Below are positions 22,999 through 34,010 of a stretch of DNA of 64,000 nucleotides, one piece after another. A model generated the notes under the pieces. That model was not told where the DNA came from, did no database searches, and worked only from the letters and a program-made list of their open reading frames with translations. Every line of letters starts with the position of its first letter. Positions within the stretch are counted from its first letter, which is position 1. Made by a program: the position numbers and the translations under genes. Source of the DNA: Rhytidiadelphus loreus (Eukaryota > Streptophyta > Bryopsida > Hypnales > Hylocomiaceae); contig OX344764.1 of assembly GCA_947034895.1 (NCBI GenBank), positions 2,914,001 through 2,978,000 on the forward strand, written 5' to 3'.

Positions 22999-24350
22999 AT
23001 AATAGTGTATTACCATATAGTTGCAAAGTTAGTGTTTACTTAGCACATGCGGTTATTATAATGTAGGCTTGAGGACATACGTAGCAATGTAGCACACTTT
23101 GTGGCTTCAATGCATTTTGTACTCATTTTGGTTTATATAAAGATATAAAAATATTTTACCAAAACATTGAGTTGTAAAGAACTTATTGTCTTTCCTAACT
23201 TTATCATTTAAATTGAGTTTAAACAAAAATCTTATATCTTTAGTACTAAAAACTCTGAATTGTACATCATTATAAGAAATTCCAATTAGTTTTGTGCACA
23301 ATTGTAATTGTCATCATTTTCGTTGCACTTCGTGCCATAAATAAGTAAAAATAGAAAAAACAACTCACGAGATTCTAAATTTTTAGTTTTTTACAAGAGG
23401 TCCAAATATCAATAGAGATTTCTAGTCGAACCAATTTTCAATTGGTTATTTTAGTTTTCACACCCGAAACTAATAAACAACCACAAAGACGGGCTTGAAG
23501 TCAAATTTCACTATCAAACCAAATTTATATTTTTATTGAAAATCAGCATAATATTTTAATATTTCTCCCCACTCGTAAGAATTTATTTTAAATTTATTTT
23601 ATTTTTTTCAGCAAAATTAATGGAAAAATGAATTTATTGTGATTTTATAAAGCTAAACGTGGAAATCAAATTTTATCAATTAGAATATGTATCAGAATAA
23701 CCGGAAACTCTTACCATAAAGTCATAAACGAAGGAATGAATGAAAAACATAGTTTTAGAATTTTAATTTAAATTAAATTTGAAAAAAAGAAAACATACAT
23801 GAAAAAAACACCAGACTGTCAGATTGTGTTATTTGGATTTTAACACATGGAGTTTTCAATTGCAATAACTCTTTCAAATTTAGACCTCGATTCTTTCGTA
23901 TTCACAAAAAAAAATTCAAAAACAATATTGCTCCAAACTCCAGAGGCCTAATTTTCCATAAATCGTAGTGAAAGTTAATTTGAAATTGCAAAGCCCGCAT
24001 TCAGAAAACTAGTTCTTCCAAGTTTGAATGCTAATATCTTTCAATCTATTCGGTCAAACTTCATGAAATTTTTTCCACGTGATAAAAAAACATGTGAAGT
24101 ACAAGATCTTACGGTTAGATGTTGTAAAAAACCTTTTTTTTCCACATGTTGAGGCAAATGCAAGAGAAAAAACAGTTTTGCGTCCCTTTTTCTGTAATGA
24201 CTTTGGGACTTTAGGGGTAAATAGTTCCATGAGAATGAAAGGAACTTGAGTCATATTTCATATTAATGCTGATTTCAATATGCAAGGTATTGAGCCTCTA
24301 AAAAATTTGCATTTGAAAATGTGAAGACCCTATTGTCATTTCAAAAGCAT
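22999..24350. other. AT-rich spacer between convergent kinase-like and transposase genes, copy 1
   Basis: No supported gene; 3' UTRs of both neighbours are expected here. Confidence 0.5.
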
Positions 24351-27300
24351 TCAACGTCTTCCATGCCTAAGAATGCGCACAGAAGTATTTGCATTTGCTT
24401 CTTGTACTATTGGTTCATTACCACCAATTTCTTCGAGTGGACCTTGTCGAGGCACCGGCCCCCTGTAATCACTATCTCCTGGAACCTCACCATCTTCACC
24501 TATAGTACCACCGATGGATGCACCATCATCATTGGAATGATTGGATGGTGCACTATCACTTTCGCTGGAGGCCTCATCATTGCGGTTTCGTTGTGGTCGA
24601 GCTATAGAAGACAACGTCCGAAGAGGTCGTTGGCCCGTTGCGTCCATAATGCCATATGTATTGGGCCCTCCCGTTTGAACTTCTCTTAAAAATGGTTGGG
24701 AAGCCGCTTCTTCCCTCCTCAGCCTTCTACGTGCTCTAGTATTCACATGTTCACTGGTAGTACCTTGTGGTCGGGGACGCTTCCCTCGATTATTGGCATG
24801 TACAGGTGGCTGCAATGAATTCGTATTTCTAGTCACACGTTGTGACACCATACCAGCCAATCGTGTACCTACCGACGAAGTTGGTTCGTGTGGACGAACT
24901 TCGGAACTAGACGGCCTTGATGAACTTTGGATTTGTAGATTTTCCAATACTGGCATCTGCCGTTGTGCAACCGAGACTCGATTTGGAGGGGGCATATGTG
25001 CTTCTCCACCTTGAGGGGGCCCTTCTCTACGAGTGGTCCTCATAGGCAAGGACGGTGGTACTACTACTTCTTCTTCACGTCCTCTTCCAACGTCAACCCC
25101 ATCTCTGTCTATTGTGGCATCAATTTGTACATCCATAGGGTCTGGACTTAGTGGTCTCGGTGCCACAACGTCCTCATTTGTATTGCCCCCACTTGGCCCA
25201 GCATTCCACGTTTGTGGCATTCGTGGTGGACTTCCTTGATGTCCCTCGGAGGCATTGTCGTTATTATCCCCCTCTTCAAAGTCAAATACGGATGCATCAA
25301 TTAGAGGATGCACTCCTCCAAACCCACCAAATCTATCAAACGGTGGCTCGTCATCGTCATTGGAACTATCATCTGAATCGTCATCATCTGGATCAGAGCG
25401 AACCGAACGACGGTCTAGACCATCAGATTCATCTGTCATGGAATCCTCTGACATCATGTTTTCAATGTACCACCTTGTCGGATTTGCTGCAGCCCTTTCT
25501 CTTAGAGTCTTGGAATTGGTATAAATGTAAACCAATTCCTCAGCACGCTCAGATGTCAATCTATTGCGTGATTGGTTGTGGACAAACGAATACATGCTCC
25601 AATTGCGTTCACATGACGATGCAGAACACACTTGTGCGAGGATCTTTTTGGCAATCGGTGCAAGTGTACGAGCACTGGCTCCGAGAAGGTCCCACCATTC
25701 GTGAGGCTGCAAATTCAAGGTGTTTACATCAGGGAGTCCACTGAAAATGCCTCGCCGATCTCTAAATGCTTGGTACTCAGACAAAGCTGACGCAAATGCT
25801 TGATCTCCAACCGCCAATTTGCGCAGAACTCTCAATATGGCTTCTCTTGCCTCATCATCATCCATTAGCAAGACTTCGTCAAGTAAAAAGGGATTCAATA
25901 GAGCCCCGGCGTAATGCAAATCCGTCCTCAGCATGTCCCAGCGCTTGTAGAAATCATCGATGGCGGAAATTGCATACCGTGGCTCTAATGAAAATGGTGG
26001 ATCCCTCAAAGATAAAACATGCTTTTCCACCTTTTTCATCACAAGCCATGCCTTGTCCAAGCACGGGTGCTTTCCATCAAACTCTCGAAGAGCAATCAAC
26101 ACGGGCTCCACTATGTGTACAAAGTTTAAACATCTCCTCCAAAATTCATCCGTTCGCACATATCGTCGCACATCATTAGCTTTTCTTTGCTTTTCACTGG
26201 ATGCCAATCTCCGCGTGTACTCATTCCACTGCGGATCGTGGACTGTTGATTCTACCGCTTCCCTCACCTCCACCAAACGTTCGATCATGAGGAACATGGT
26301 TGCAAAGCGTGTTTGAACGGGATTTTTCAAAACGTGATTAGGAGAATGTCGTCGAAAGATTGCAAGTGGCATGTGATGCGTTCGAATGTATTTCACAATT
26401 GACTTGGCTTTCTTGACCATACTTGTAATCCAATCTTGTTTTCCCCAATCTTCAAGTAGAAGGTCAAGTGCATGTGCTGAACACCCTTGAAAATATATGT
26501 GTGGAAATCTACGCATTAACAGAGCGCCAGCGGCCAACATGTTTGTTGCATTGTCTGTACAAACTTGTACCACGTTCTGTGCCCCTACCCCGTCAATGTA
26601 ATCACCCATGCAATTAGCCACGTAAGTAGCATCTTTGCATTCGCCTGTTGTGTCTATCGATCCAAGAAATACCTCTCCACTTGTACATGCCAACATGACA
26701 TTCATCAATGGTCGATGTGTCACATTATCCCATCCATTAGAGCATATTGTAACGCCATACTTGTGGATTGGTGCCCTTGTCTTCTCTGCTACAATTGCTG
26801 CCACTTCATCTTTTGTAGATTTTATGAGCTTTGTACGAAGTGCATGGTACGCTGGAGGTTTGTAGCCAACTCTCGATTCCGATGTTGATTTCACTGCATC
26901 CAGAAAAGCAGGATGCCTCACTACATTGAATGGTATATTGGCTTCATAGAAAAACTTAGCCCACTTCTTGTCTAGTACTTGCTTGTTTGATGCGTTCATT
27001 CCATCTTGTACAGACAATTGCCTCATCGATCGACTGTGGGTCAAATTAGGAATGGGCGCCTCCGATGATCGTACTTGAGAGCTTTGCCCCCCAGTGTTTT
27101 CTCCTCCATCATTTGCTGAGATTGAAGCATCAACTTGTTGCTCGCTACGTACTACACTTGGTAGTATCGTTGATGGTGATGTCACTTCCACGTCGCGTCC
27201 AGGTCCATGCGAAGTGTCCGTAGGTATATGTCCTCCACAATTCCAAAACATTACCTTCACGGCTGCATTGACTTTAATACACGCCCTCACTCCCTGGACG

Positions 27301-27605
27301 GTGTCGTTTCGTCTGTATCCCAAATGGAAAAGCAACCGATCCTTTCGGTAGCTTAGCAAAGTTTTGCAAAACTTGCAAGCAACTTTTCCATCTGGCCATA
27401 GTGTGTACCAAGGTTCCCACTGTGATCTTCCTCCACCCATTGCTCTTATCTGTCCTCCTCTACCTGCCCCTACACCAAAAAAAAGATTAGTATTCTGTTT
27501 GAAATGTGATGTGGCAACAACACTTGTTGCTCTCACAACAAGTGCCACCACAACACTCTTCTTGGACTTCGCTCTACCGCAATGGTTGTACTCCAACCAA
27601 GACAT
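24351..27605 (-). CDS. hAT transposase (BED / DUF659 / hAT-C), copy 1
   Basis: The open frame starts upstream at 27623; the first ATG is 27605 (MSWLEYN). A strong 3' splice site (ctaat, T-run, ggtgtag) lies inside the N-terminus, so the mature protein may instead start at MGGGRSQ (27440). A BED-like finger follows (WPDGKVACKFC ... FHLGY). DUF659 lies at about 285-400: SNGWDN (Asp299), SIDTTGECKDA, VCTDNATN (Asp357), CSAHALDLLLEDWGK. The hAT C-terminal dimerisation region is at about 640-705 (SSCERNWSMYSFVHNQ). A disordered acidic/Ser/Pro/Arg tail of about 370 residues makes it longer than typical hAT transposases. It excises and inserts DNA as a dimer (family knowledge). Identical in both copies and without internal stops, so it may be active. 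TGA stop. Confidence 0.9.
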   Translation of the reverse strand: MSWLEYNHCGRAKSKKSVVVALVVRATSVVATSHFKQNTNLFFGVGAGRGGQIRAMGGGRSQWEPWYTLWPDGKVACKFCKTLLSYRKDRLLFHLGYRRNDTVQGVRACIKVNAAVKVMFWNCGGHIPTDTSHGPGRDVEVTSPSTILPSVVRSEQQVDASISANDGGENTGGQSSQVRSSEAPIPNLTHSRSMRQLSVQDGMNASNKQVLDKKWAKFFYEANIPFNVVRHPAFLDAVKSTSESRVGYKPPAYHALRTKLIKSTKDEVAAIVAEKTRAPIHKYGVTICSNGWDNVTHRPLMNVMLACTSGEVFLGSIDTTGECKDATYVANCMGDYIDGVGAQNVVQVCTDNATNMLAAGALLMRRFPHIYFQGCSAHALDLLLEDWGKQDWITSMVKKAKSIVKYIRTHHMPLAIFRRHSPNHVLKNPVQTRFATMFLMIERLVEVREAVESTVHDPQWNEYTRRLASSEKQRKANDVRRYVRTDEFWRRCLNFVHIVEPVLIALREFDGKHPCLDKAWLVMKKVEKHVLSLRDPPFSLEPRYAISAIDDFYKRWDMLRTDLHYAGALLNPFLLDEVLLMDDDEAREAILRVLRKLAVGDQAFASALSEYQAFRDRRGIFSGLPDVNTLNLQPHEWWDLLGASARTLAPIAKKILAQVCSASSCERNWSMYSFVHNQSRNRLTSERAEELVYIYTNSKTLRERAAANPTRWYIENMMSEDSMTDESDGLDRRSVRSDPDDDDSDDSSNDDDEPPFDRFGGFGGVHPLIDASVFDFEEGDNNDNASEGHQGSPPRMPQTWNAGPSGGNTNEDVVAPRPLSPDPMDVQIDATIDRDGVDVGRGREEEVVVPPSLPMRTTRREGPPQGGEAHMPPPNRVSVAQRQMPVLENLQIQSSSRPSSSEVRPHEPTSSVGTRLAGMVSQRVTRNTNSLQPPVHANNRGKRPRPQGTTSEHVNTRARRRLRREEAASQPFLREVQTGGPNTYGIMDATGQRPLRTLSSIARPQRNRNDEASSESDSAPSNHSNDDGASIGGTIGEDGEVPGDSDYRGPVPRQGPLEEIGGNEPIVQEANANTSVRILRHGRR

Positions 27606-27653
27606 GAAAGGCAAAATCAACAAGGGAAAGTAATCTTGAATAGGCGGAAGTCC

Positions 27654-27661
27654 TTAATATA
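27654..27661 (-). promoter_or_regulatory. TATA-like box of the transposase, copy 1
   Basis: TATATTAA on the minus strand, about 50 bp before the first ATG. Upstream is a telo-box tract (CCCTAAA units, about 27676-27709), then the right subterminal GACGG array. Confidence 0.5.
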
Positions 27662-27675
27662 CACCTTGAAGCCCT

Positions 27676-27709
27676 CCCTAAAACCCTAAAACCCTAAACC
27701 CTAAACCCA
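27676..27709. repeat. Telomere-like (telo-box) tract, copy 1
   Basis: CCCTAAAACCCTAAAACCC-type units. AAACCCTA telo-boxes are known promoter elements of plant growth-related genes; here it sits between the transposase TATA box and the GACGG array. Confidence 0.6.
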
Positions 27710-27717
27710 ACTAGACG

Positions 27718-28189
27718 GACATCCGGTTGATGGGGTGGACCCTAAACCCGCAGCCCCGCACCCTAAACCGTCCAAGCGGCGACTGTCCCGTCCAGCGATA
27801 TTCCGATCTAGGGGACGGGACGGATTCCCGTCCTGTGGACGGTTTCCCGTTCAGAGGACGGATTCGCGTCCAGGGGACGGATTACCATCCTGGAGACGAG
27901 AATTCCGTCCAGGAGACGACCTCTTCGTCCAGAGACGGGCTCTCTGTCCAGGGGACGGCTTACCGTCCAGGGGACGGCTTACCGTCCAGGGGACGGATGG
28001 GCTCTCCGTCCAAGAGACGGATGTCCATTCGGCGACGGAATGACCGTCCAGGAGACGGCCCGACGCCGTCGCAGACTGGACAGACTTCATCCGCGCCGCA
28101 GATGGTCCCGTCAGTATCGGCGACGGGCTCGGACGCGTCCGGACGCGTCATGACATCCGGACGTAAAAAGCCAACGTCACGTCCGGATA
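27718..28189 (-). repeat. Right subterminal CCGTC/GACGG dyad array, copy 1
   Basis: Repeats such as CCGTCCAGGGGACGG and CCGTCCAGGAGACGG. It serves as both element end and transposase upstream region. It is 54 bp longer than in copy 2, because of extra CCGTCCAGGGGACGGCTTA units at about 27950-28000. Confidence 0.82.
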
Positions 28190-28199
28190 GACAACCCTG
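28190..28199 (-). repeat. Right terminal inverted repeat, copy 1
   Basis: GACAACCCTG, inverse of the left end. Confidence 0.9.
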
Positions 28200-28207
28200 A
28201 TCACTAG
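28200..28207. repeat. 8-bp target site ATCACTAG flanking copy 1, right
   Basis: Reverse complement of CTAGTGAT at the right end of copy 2 (54196-54203); does not match the left flank of copy 1. Confidence 0.85.
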
Positions 28208-28309
28208 TACATATAGTTGTACACAAGAAGTGCATATAACACTCGGTACTTGGAGACTTTGTAGAAAGGATCTTGGGAGAGAGCATCTAATGATTGAAGG
28301 GGTCCTATA

Positions 28310-28546
28310 GGCCTTCGAATGAGTTAGTTCTATAGTGAAGGCGAACTGGAGGAAGCAAAAATAGGAGAATCCATACAAACAATTGCCGGCATGGTGATTG
28401 AGAATGACGCTCACTCCTTGCGCTGCACACAACGCAATGTTTGAGGGTCACTCTCAATCATCATGTCAGACAATTGTTTCTATGGAATCTTGTATTTTTG
28501 CTTCTTTCGATTCGCCTCTGCTATGGAATTAGTTGATTTGGAGACC
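28310..28546. other. Long imperfect hairpin A (~237 nt)
   Basis: The two halves are inverted copies of each other, about 75-80% matched over the inner 90 bases (e.g. AGCAAAAATA in the 5' arm and TATTTTTGCT in the 3' arm; CAATTG in both), with a weaker outer extension whose mismatches are nearly all transitions. The tip is TTGCG...CGCAA near 28419-28438. It could be a miRNA-precursor-like transcript or an old inverted duplication. No direct evidence of transcription. Confidence 0.6.
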
Positions 28547-29111
28547 TTCATTTCTACTTTATGATGTCTGTGGATGCCGTAGCGGGTCAGTGCATGTATT
28601 TTGACAAGGAAAGTGTATACATCCTATAAATTTGTGGATTCAATGATCATATAATATATAGGAGTTATTATATATGCTTCTAATTTCTAAATATAGCACT
28701 TCAATATGTGTTTTAGGGGTCATTGTATTGCTGATTTACTTATATTTAATACTGACTTCTCTTAAGTTTATGATTTCTAGTGACTTCCAAGCTCTCATTT
28801 CACTAGAAATCTCCCATTTTAATGAATATAGTGTTAAAACCTGAACTTCATGATGAACACAATCCATGTAAATATAGTCAACTCAGGGATGAAGTAATAA
28901 TCATTAATTTCCATTACTAAGAGTGTACGTCAGGATTCCAGTATTCATCATGTCATCTCAAAGACAAAGTAATTATACACAATTGCAACAAGAACGACAT
29001 ATCTGTCTAGTATATTGATTTCTCAATTAAAGATGAACACGATAGCTTTACTAAAGGAGTGTACATCAATGTCAAAGTAGTTAGTGTTCTTGACTAAAGG
29101 AGAACTCCAGC

Positions 29112-29584
29112 TTATCCTCGATTCGAGGATAACATGAAGTACGTGATGGCAAAGCAGTATTCCGGGACTCTAGTATAAACTTAAAAAAAAACGGGATGGA
29201 ATTTTTCTATTCTTCGCAACTGAATTATTTAAATAAACTATATTTCCAGAATATTTATTATCCAATAAATTATATATACATAGAATCCCTCGCTCAAAAC
29301 AGTTAATTCCGTACAGTATCAGTAGTGAGAAACTTACTACCATTGATTCGATAATATTATTCAGAATTAGGTGGGCACGGAATTTCATCAAATCCAGGAT
29401 TCCCGAAGCATTCCGTTCAAAATTATTATCGTCGACTCGATGATAAGCCTCCAAAATTTGTTGGAGGATGGGTATCATGCACTATACGATGAACCTCCAT
29501 AATTCGGTGCTCAAGGGTATTGTCGACTTAACTATGACTATGAGATTTTCATGACTGAATGGTGTTATCGTCGACTCGACAATA
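29112..29584. repeat. Locus 1 dyad cluster, distal
   Basis: Three sites: 29112-29132 (TTATCCTCGA-T-TCGAGGATAA, perfect 10-bp arms), 29426-29446 (one arm mismatch) and 29566-29584. A decayed form lies at about 29516. They are about 6 kb upstream of the locus 1 coding region, perhaps in an upstream intron or an unrelated transcript. Confidence 0.75.
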
Positions 29585-30439
29585 CTCTGTATACAGGACA
29601 TTAAAAGTACACAGAACATATTTCCGCATTTTCCGCCGTATTAATCGGAAGTTCGCAAACCTAGTCAAAGCGATAGAATTCACACACACATCTTCTTTCC
29701 ATACCAGAAGTCCGAAAACTCATTCATTACTACGAATAGACAAATACTTACATCACAAATATGAACATAGGATCATTCAAGAAACGACTCGAAGCACAAA
29801 CAAGGATTAGTACTGTGGAAAAGCCCAAATCAAAATACAACTTACTAGCTCTGAGAATGAAGGACCATGGGAGGGATTACAGAGCTCTACACAGATTGCA
29901 TAACCAACAACAGAAAAACAAAGACTTCTCGGGAAATCTGGAGAAAACGTGGTGTCCGCAAGTGCTAGAGCTGCAAGAAAATGAGGAGAAGAACTTCAGG
30001 TGCGCGGTTCCAAAGCGAATTCGAGGGCGCAGCATGAAGGTACCCAATAGAAACTAGGAATCTGTAACGTACGAAGGGCGGGAAAGAATGGGCGCCAACA
30101 TTGTAGAATTCAAAATTTGGCACGAAATCAACGGCAAATTAACGGCTCATTCATGCACTTGCACTGACAACAATAATTAAATGCTTCCCGTATTCGGGAG
30201 CGCTTTTAAAGACCTTTTGACAAGAATCCAAAAAAAATAGATTCCTTTCCTTCACAGTTGTCCTGTATTTCCGTATTCCGTTGACCTCGAGGACATGCGC
30301 TTCACTGTCAGAGCATCAGAAAATAAAGTGCCATCCTTTTAGGAGTGCTTTCTTGCGATTTTGTCTATTTCAGATTCAGCCTTTCACCATGATTTCAGGG
30401 TTTTAGACAAGTGGGTATGCATTTAAGGTGTATGTTTTT

Positions 30440-30520
30440 TAGGGTTTAGGGTTTAGGATTTTAGGGTTTAGACTTTATGATTTTTAGGGTTTAGGGTTTA
30501 GGGTCTTCAGGGTTTACGGT
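30440..30520 (+). repeat. Interstitial telomere-like TTTAGGG tract
   Basis: Imperfect TTTAGGG units interrupted by short AT stretches. A short two-unit tract also occurs near 34556-34570. Plant-type telomere sequence. Confidence 0.65.
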
Positions 30521-33500
30521 AAAGAATATTTGACCTCTAATCTTCCGAGTTTTTTTTTCCATTAGGTGACTCTCTAAAATACAATTTTTTTTTTGGAGAG
30601 AAAGCCTAAACCCTAAAATCATGTTTGTCTGGCATATTTTACCCCTAAATGCCCAAGATCTGTTTTGAGCCTCTAAGAATTTGCTCTAAAATGGACTACA
30701 AGACAACTTTCTAGTATGTTGTGTCATTTAAAAAACTTATAACCTTACAAATTTAAAGTAGACATGTTTGAGATCTCAAAGGAACAGAAAAACACACCAC
30801 AATATCATTTAAGGGTTGAAGGATTATAATGTGTTAAAACTATGAATATCTTTGAACTTTCTTTTTGCATGTGGAATCTCTTTTTGCATGTGCATGTGCA
30901 TGCGAAATTTGTGACTAAGAAAAGCTATAGAAGTTCATGTGATTTTTGGTTGAGAAGTTTAGTGACAATGGATGAAAAAGAAACATTAGGAAAGAAATGA
31001 GTATTCAAAGAATTGATAAGTAGAATTGTGTTTGAAGTTCATCCTACAGTTTAATAGTTCTTGTGCGTAGCATGAAGTTGGAGAATTATAGTTCAAATGA
31101 ACCTCACCTTTTCTAACAATGTTTTTCGCAAAATTGTAAAATTTGCATTACAATATTCATCCTATAGATTCATTTTTGAATAATTAAGATGCTCACGTAG
31201 TAATAAGTTTAGGGTTCAATGTAGTGTTCCATCAACTAAAATAGACAATGCATTGAGCTCTACATCTTATAACTTATATTTTTTTTTTCTTCTTCCTCAT
31301 ATGAATTAAATACCTTTGATTTTTTGAACTACAAGGTATGGACTTTCATGTTCATGAGTTATTCACTTTGGAAACAGAATACAACAGTGTTCATTGAAAT
31401 GAATTCTATCACACATTGTACATCTCCTAAACATTGAAAACTTCTACATGTATTTTAACCAACTGAAGTGTATTTTAAGATCAATACTATGTAATACTGG
31501 TGTTGAAGGAATAAAACCATGATTTGCAGTTTATAAATTCAAGGAACAAAATAAATGGCATGCAATATGGGTGTCAACGGGGGCTAAGAACATAGGGATA
31601 AGTTATAAATACTCTTCAGATGGAGGGTCCATGATCAAAAAAGGTTCATGCTAATATTTATTGTTATGTACCACCTAATCCTGACGTAAAAAGAATATTT
31701 CTATGAACGGTAGTGTAGAAATGCAAGCCCAAAAATACATGGCATACAATACGTGTTACAAGGTGGGTTCAAAAAATTGGAATAGGTTGCATATTTATGA
31801 TTACAAGAAGTTGAGGAAGAAGTTATTTACATGAGGTACATGTTGTATGTGTTTATTAGTAGTGAACAATTGGAAAAGTCATAATATCTTAAAATTTTGT
31901 TCAAGCTTTTGAAAATTAGAGCTTAGTTTGGTTATGTACATTGAAACCAGTCATAAGAATGTTATGGGCAATGCTAGTTTTTTGGGCAAAATACGCTTGT
32001 AATTGAAAATATAATCTACACGAATATTTTTTTGAAGCAATTCTTATAAGTTTTCAGAGAAAAATTTAAAAAGGATTAGGGTGGCTCTCGAGAACAATAT
32101 TATCATGGAGATAAAAAAAATTTAATTGGTCTTACTTGTAAGAACTTCGGAGTGACTTCTTCAACATTGACCATACTTGTATTTACTGTTTAATTTTTAA
32201 ACAACACACATTAAAGAATAGCTTCAAGTGTGGTAGCATGGATTCATTATGACTATGACATAAAGAAATGGTCACAATTGCAAAGACCATAAGTAATTGC
32301 AATGTCCTAATACAATCATGGTGCATTTTGAAGTCAGTTATGCTTCAACTCATGGATTGGGATGCCCCAATAGTAGACACAAGTACTTCTTTGTACAAAG
32401 TGTGTTATTAATTATTTCAATGTCGTAGTCAGCTAAATTAATAAAGAATTAAAGATTGACCAATTATGGTTAGAATAATAAGTAGGTAGGGCGTGAAGTT
32501 TTTCCTACACCCTTCATTTAAGGTACATAATATCCACTTTAAGTGAACTATAGCCTAGGGTTTAGGGTGAAAAGGTCCTCTCTATTTTAAATTAAAGAAA
32601 AAAAATAAGAATAATGTTAAATGGTCATGATTTGAAACTCTTTTAAATTCTTTGAATTTAAACAATTTATGTTGTAGAACGTCTTCTTTAATAATGAAGA
32701 ATTGTTTTGATAGTATTTTGTAATTTAATTCTACAATCTTAGCAAAACTTACAATAGTTTTTTTCTTCTGTAAGTCACATACTTAGAAGGAATTCAAGTT
32801 CACATAAATATGTCAAAGTTTTATATGTTTGGCACAAGTACAATTTTGTAAGGGTTTAGGATATACTATAATTCTAACATTTTTTTTTTAAAGATAAAAC
32901 ATGAAAACAATGAGACATGCTCTATAATTTTATAAAAATTGAACACCAAAGCGTCTAAAGTAAAGAATACGCCTAAAACTTATGCCTATCATTTGTTTTA
33001 TGTTCATTACATTTTTTGCATGAGATGGATGATATCTCTTTTGTGGACCAGTTCTTCTTAAAGTACTGCTTACGGACATACGGGCATCATCTTCATATCC
33101 CCTAAAAATTTCTTGACATGAAATTGGTTTTTTTGAAATGCTCATGCATTCAACATGTGCGATTTATTTACAACTTCAATTTATTATTTTTTTTTAGGGT
33201 CTTCACATTTTTTTAAAGACTCAAATAATTTTTTTTTGGGTGTCTTTAAGGAGATGAGAATCCCCCAAAAAATGAGAATCCTTTAGAAGTTCATTTTGGT
33301 AGATGGTATTACAATATAAAGATATAAACAAAAATGTGTGAAAATTTGAAAAAGGATTGAGGCGTTAAGGGGTTAAGCACAACACTTTAGCGTTCGAGTT
33401 ATGTTGGTAGTTCCCCTTTTCTTTTCTTTTTTGACAAAATGCCACGATGTTTATCATTTCAAAATTGGGGAAGCATTGTATTTCTACATTCATCCATATT

Positions 33501-33900
33501 TTGGACCCAAAAACACTTTTCAATCCTTCTATGCAGTTATTTAGGCAAATTTGGCATTTTCCTTAGTATTTAAAATACTACGAGGGAATTTGAGGCTATT
33601 TTTTTCCCATTTAGTTGGTAACTTACTTAGACATATATTTTTAAATGCTGAAATTCGGCATCAGGTTCGGTAACCACCTTCGGCGGCAATCTTCGGCGGG
33701 TCGGCGTAGGTTCGGGGAGTCTTCTCTCTCCTCGGACTTCAGACGCAGTGATGTTTTCGTTCTTTCCACTAGGGTTTGCTTCTTGCTTCCTGCTGCGCTG
33801 CTGAGATCGGAGAGCGCGGATCGCGGTCGCTGCTGCTGCTGTCATTGATATCGGAGTTGCTGCTGTTGGTGCTACGCTGCTTAATTGAGATCGGAGCAGT

Positions 33901-34010
33901 AGGTATCGGGGAGAGCGGTGTTTGCAGTCGGGGAGATCGGAGCAGCGCGGATCGCAGTAGGTATCGGGGAGAGCGTTTTTTGCAGTCGGGGAGATCGGAG
34001 CGCGGGTCGG
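33901..34010 (+). repeat. 58-bp direct duplication in the GC-rich island upstream of locus 1
   Basis: Two copies, starting at 33901 and 33959, of AGGTATCGGGGAGAGCG..., each followed by TTTGCAGTCGGGGAGATCGG. The surrounding 33.65-34.1 kb island is GC-rich with repeated GATCGGAG words, unlike its AT-rich flanks. It is probably the 5' UTR or promoter of locus 1; the coding start is 1.3 kb downstream. Confidence 0.6.

Larger units (their letters stand above)
12687..28199 (+). mobile_element. Giant hAT-type transposon, copy 1 (15,513 bp)
   Basis: Bounded by perfect 10-bp terminal inverted repeats, CAGGGTTGTC (12687-12696) and GACAACCCTG (28190-28199). It encodes a hAT transposase (minus, 24.4-27.6 kb), a RING-H2 protein (minus, 15.4-17.6 kb) and a decayed kinase-like gene (plus, 21.3-23.0 kb). 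GACGG-motif arrays lie at both ends and before each gene. The copy at 38829-54195 is near-identical in reverse orientation. CAG-type termini, an 8-bp target duplication (recovered across copies) and a DUF659/hAT-C transposase place it in the hAT superfamily. Autonomous hAT elements are usually only a few kb, so this one is exceptionally large. Confidence 0.9.
28547..33640. other. AT-rich region, mostly non-coding
   Basis: No recognised gene. The 98-aa ORF at 29761-30057 (lysine/glutamine-rich, unknown) could be an exon but has no family match I recognise. Telomere-like TTTAGGG runs lie at about 30440-30520. Three locus-1-type dyads occur at 29112-29584. Confidence 0.45.

Noticed and set aside
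24351..27623. Opposite-strand ORFs inside the transposase (up to 197 aa)
   Set aside because: Present only as antisense shadows of a conserved coding frame; no domain or splice support.
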